Assembly: GCA_002338655.1 (NCBI GenBank)
Contig: DDIU01000003.1
Coordinates: 1-39,394 of the forward strand
Direction of reading: 5' to 3'
Source of the DNA: Flammeovirgaceae bacterium UBA1842
GTDB lineage: Bacteria; Bacteroidota; Bacteroidia; Cytophagales; Cyclobacteriaceae
DNA: 39,394 nt
Position numbers and translations under genes: made by a program. The notes beneath the pieces were generated by a model. The model did not search any database and was not told where the DNA came from. It saw only the letters and a program-made list of their open reading frames with translations. Within the stretch, counting starts at the first letter, position 1; every line of letters begins with the position of its first letter. Below, piece by piece: positions 39,052-39,394 of the stretch.

Positions 39052-39394
39052 GCTACTGGCTCCTCCTTAGCGGCTACTTTTTTCTTGTCTTTGCGGAATG
39101 CTCCACCTTTTCTTCTTGCATTGTACTCTACAGCATGCTTATCTAAAGCCACTGTTAAGAATCTCATTACTGTTTCGTCTCGTCTGAATTCTGTTTCCAG
39201 TTTGTCCACAACGTCAGAAGCTGCCTCGAATTCGACAAGATTGTAAAAACCAGTGGATTTGTGTTGAATTGGGTATGCCAATTTCTTCAACCCCCACTGC
39301 TCTTCGTTGATCATTTTTGCACCTGCATCAGTGATCACTTGCACGAACTTCTTGACAGTATCCTTCATCTGCTCTTCAGATAAAACGGGATTTA
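39048..39394 (-). CDS. rpsF: 30S ribosomal protein bS6, 5' end outside the window
   Basis: The open frame continues through the window end: the visible residues begin NPVLSEEQMKDTVKKFVQVI, and bS6 normally starts about 13 residues earlier, so the internal ATG at 39368 is not the true start. The core (WGLKKLAYPIQHKSTGFYNL, then FEAASDVVDKLETEFRRDET) is typical. It pairs with bS18 in the 30S platform. First visible gene of the operon. Confidence 0.95.
   Translation of the reverse strand, partial: NPVLSEEQMKDTVKKFVQVITDAGAKMINEEQWGLKKLAYPIQHKSTGFYNLVEFEAASDVVDKLETEFRRDETVMRFLTVALDKHAVEYNARRKGGAFRKDKKKVAAKEEPVA

Overview
This window is chromosomal DNA of a member of the Bacteroidota, most likely a free-living Cytophagales-type bacterium. 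I cannot name a genus from sequence alone. The evidence is the gene families (DUF3995, M57 HEIGH protease, DUF885, SPFH-Arc operon, secreted WD40-caspase, Bacteroidota-type LeuRS and ExbD) together with promoters of the TTG-N19/20-TAnnTTTG type. These promoters often lie 10-20 bases before the start codon, and recognisable Shine-Dalgarno sequences are scarce.

Layout. 1-2.9 kb: DUF3995 membrane protein and methyltransferase (minus), a small secreted protein (plus), and a secreted zinc protease (minus). 3.2-6.0 kb: DUF4407 membrane protein, haloalkane dehalogenase-like hydrolase, orphan ExbD. 6.0-6.4 kb: remains of a ParE-type toxin-antitoxin pair. 6.4-9.1 kb: GNAT acetyltransferase, a 48-aa glycine-rich membrane peptide, a YHS/4-TM/SnoaL-like operon, and its probable Crp/Fnr regulator with a perfect palindrome between them. 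9.2-11.3 kb: a patchwork of small accessory units: yefM-yoeB, a ParE C-terminal scrap joined to a duplicated gene-start fragment, a membrane-protein gene framed by 17-18-bp inverted repeats, a palindromic non-coding element, and an unknown 200-aa gene. 11.3-14.5 kb: a 1070-aa secreted WD40-caspase, followed by a 26-bp tandem repeat. 14.7-19.0 kb: two exported amidohydrolase-like proteins. 19.3-22.2 kb: leuS. 22.2-23.1 kb: a non-coding, directly duplicated ~350-bp block full of small hairpins. 23.1-26.4 kb: a six-gene operon (SPFH, DUF4177-like, Arc-type DNA-binding protein, secreted protein, hydrolase, CPBP protease). 26.6-29.4 kb: bestrophin, a 40-aa membrane peptide, TerC, and an ECF sigma factor with a membrane partner. 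29.5-32.3 kb: secreted protein, small membrane protein, a second ECF sigma/anti-sigma-like pair, SGNH hydrolase. 32.3-36.9 kb: MFS transporter, GreA/GreB-like factor, two-domain universal stress protein, DUF885 lipoprotein. 37.0-38.1 kb: two paralogous lipoproteins. 38.3 kb-end: rplI-rpsR-rpsF in the usual order, with rpsF cut by the window edge.

Most noteworthy: (1) the two lipoprotein genes sit between a direct duplication of the rplI 3' end plus its terminator; (2) the SPFH-Arc operon is preceded by 8-bp palindromes spaced 11 bp, a plausible operator for its own ribbon-helix-helix protein; (3) the cassette-like accessory patch at 9.7-10.7 kb; (4) two divergent promoters with matching ECF-type elements around the second sigma factor; (5) amidohydrolase-like domains that have lost their metal-binding HxH; (6) small genes at 6968, 25226, 25411 and 27438 that a length-limited gene call would miss.
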